From NCBI GenBank assembly GCA_025360875.1, contig JANYBI010000258.1, positions 1 to 7,153 of the forward strand: DNA of 7,153 nucleotides, written 5' to 3'. Each line of letters starts with the position of its first letter. The first letter of the stretch is position 1. Shown here one piece after another: positions 6,220 through 7,153 of this stretch. The notes below the pieces were generated by a model that saw only the letters and a list, made by a program, of their open reading frames with translations, had not been told where the DNA came from and did not search any database. This DNA is from Lentisphaerota bacterium. Lineage in GTDB: Bacteria; Verrucomicrobiota; Lentisphaeria; Victivallales; GWF2-50-93. A program made the position numbers and the translations under genes.

Positions 6220-6390
6220 CCGCATCCATCCGTAATGTATAACTTGTGTTGAAACTTCAAATGCTGAATTTACACTCATAAATGATTTTTGCCACCTTGC
6301 CGGGGATTAGTGCCGGAATCATCCGGGGCGGTGTTGGATTTGTATTCAGGTGATGCAATATTACCGGATATACCCAAAAAACGCATATAA

Positions 6391-6400
6391 GGTGGAAATG
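6391..6400 (+). promoter_or_regulatory. Ribosome binding site that decides the start of the EptA-like gene
   Basis: AAGGTGG lies a few bases before ATG 6398 (beginning at about 6389), a good Shine-Dalgarno at proper spacing. The in-frame ATG at 6353 has only AGGTG directly abutting it. The downstream ATG is therefore preferred, which shortens the protein by 15 residues. Confidence 0.6.
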
Positions 6401-7153
6401 GATCAGCTGAAGGACAAAACAGGAGAGAAAGGCCATTTGAAGATCCTGCATATGCTTTTTGGGCATCTCAGCTACAGGTACCACATCAACCTCAAGCTGC
6501 GGATATATGTCAACAGCCTCATGATTGCCTTTCCGGCCTTTGCGCAATATATATTTTTTGACGAGTTAGAATACCTCGTGTCCTTTGTATTATGCTTCGG
6601 CCTGGTCTCTTCGATCTTCCTCCTGAGCAGGGCGAGGCTGATACTCACCCTGCCTTTCATCCTTGTCTCTTTCATATATACGGTTTTTCTGGTCATGTAT
6701 TCCAAATCGCTGGGGATAACAAGCATTATGGCGATATTCGACACGAGCGTGGAGAACATGCTTGATTTCCTTATTTCTCCCGGGATGGTAACGGCCACAT
6801 TCGCTTTCATCTTTTTTTTCTTCCTTTATGTGAGATTCATAATGCTCAAGGGCGAAAATGACGCCCAGGAGCAGCTTCTTCAGGAAGGTAGGCGATACAT
6901 ACCGGTGGTCGCCATCATATTCATAGCCGTCTTTTTCTTTTTCGAGGGGCGGTATTTTTCGAGGGCATACCCTTTTTCGCTCATGTATGATTCGTCATCC
7001 TATATCAAAATACGGTTCTTCTGCACTTTAAAACATAAAGCATGTAGTAAGGCGGAACCCTTTCAATATCAAGTCGCAATCCGGCATAACCGGTCGCATG
7101 CGCTCCCTTTTATTCCGTTTGCTTGCCTTGACATTTTCAGGAACCCGCCTGGA
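6398..7153 (+). CDS. EptA-like phosphoethanolamine transferase, N-terminal membrane domain, cut by right edge
   Basis: The frame is open for 252 codons from ATG 6398 to the window end. Enzymes of this group (EptA/EptB/CptA) move phosphoethanolamine from phosphatidylethanolamine onto lipid A or core sugars at the periplasmic face of the inner membrane. About five membrane helices are visible (roughly 36-53, 57-77, 81-101, 130-149, 168-183), the number in the EptA anchor domain. Between helices three and four, SIMAIFDTSVENMLDFLISP corresponds to the family's conserved segment SMIANIIDTTPAESYALMTP of E. coli EptA, including the Asp-Thr and Glu residues. The periplasmic alkaline-phosphatase-like domain, with its catalytic threonine and metal ligands, would follow beyond the edge and is not seen. 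The last 40 or so residues after about 205 look less like the family, so a local frameshift or divergent linker is possible. It is divergent from hisD. Assignment to the superfamily is firm; acceptor and exact enzyme are unknown. Confidence 0.8.
   Translation, partial: MDQLKDKTGEKGHLKILHMLFGHLSYRYHINLKLRIYVNSLMIAFPAFAQYIFFDELEYLVSFVLCFGLVSSIFLLSRARLILTLPFILVSFIYTVFLVMYSKSLGITSIMAIFDTSVENMLDFLISPGMVTATFAFIFFFFLYVRFIMLKGENDAQEQLLQEGRRYIPVVAIIFIAVFFFFEGRYFSRAYPFSLMYDSSSYIKIRFFCTLKHKACSKAEPFQYQVAIRHNRSHALPFIPFACLDIFRNPPG

Noticed and set aside
6249..6260. Small palindrome TTGAAACTTCAA upstream of hisD
   Set aside because: Five-base arms around two bases occur often by chance; no second copy near another gene in the window supports an operator.
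6295..6337. GC-rich stretch with repeated CCGG motifs between hisD and the EptA-like gene
   Set aside because: The pairing I could draw is short and interrupted, with no T-run or antiterminator alternative, so I do not call a terminator or his leader attenuator. No histidine-rich leader peptide is visible.
6472..6810. Minus-strand open frames opposite the EptA-like gene
   Set aside because: The plus-strand frame encodes family-like membrane helices and runs on unbroken to the window end, while the minus frames show no domain.

Overview
The window carries seven protein-coding genes, two of them cut by the window edges, with short intergenic regions and no RNA genes, insertion sequences or CRISPR arrays that I can see. 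Base composition is moderate. The LepB architecture and the sugar-isomerase-like TIM-barrel protein suggest a free-living or gut Gram-negative bacterium of the PVC group, with a Lentisphaerae/Kiritimatiellae/Verrucomicrobia-like lineage as the best guess. That placement is inference from protein style, not from a marker gene. An outer membrane is suggested independently by the EptA-like protein at the right edge.

Layout, left to right. The 3' end of lepA (elongation factor 4) and then lepB (signal peptidase I, 399 aa) run on the + strand, separated by 92 bases that hold an imperfect inverted repeat built of 7-base units. A strong bidirectional hairpin terminator separates lepB from a convergent minus-strand gene for a sugar phosphate isomerase/epimerase-like TIM barrel. 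A 128-base divergent region with a 9-base tandem repeat follows, then a + strand gene for a cobalamin-binding-type radical SAM enzyme. This is convergent with a small minus-strand gene for a secreted lysine-rich protein, which has its own terminator. A 293-base gap leads to hisD (histidinol dehydrogenase, minus strand, all catalytic and zinc residues present). Divergent from hisD, a + strand gene for an EptA-like phosphoethanolamine transferase begins and runs off the right edge before its catalytic domain.

The genes do not form one pathway. lepA-lepB is a familiar translation/secretion pair, and LepB would be the peptidase that processes exported proteins such as the small secreted one here. 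The TIM-barrel and radical SAM genes are divergent single genes of unknown substrate. hisD stands apart from any other his gene in the window. I see no convincing new multi-gene system. The most unusual material is non-coding: a degenerate heptanucleotide repeat (consensus about ACYGACG) in three blocks. Two face each other between lepA and lepB, and one runs into the hisD stop codon. A separate ATCCTGTTA tandem lies upstream of the radical SAM gene.
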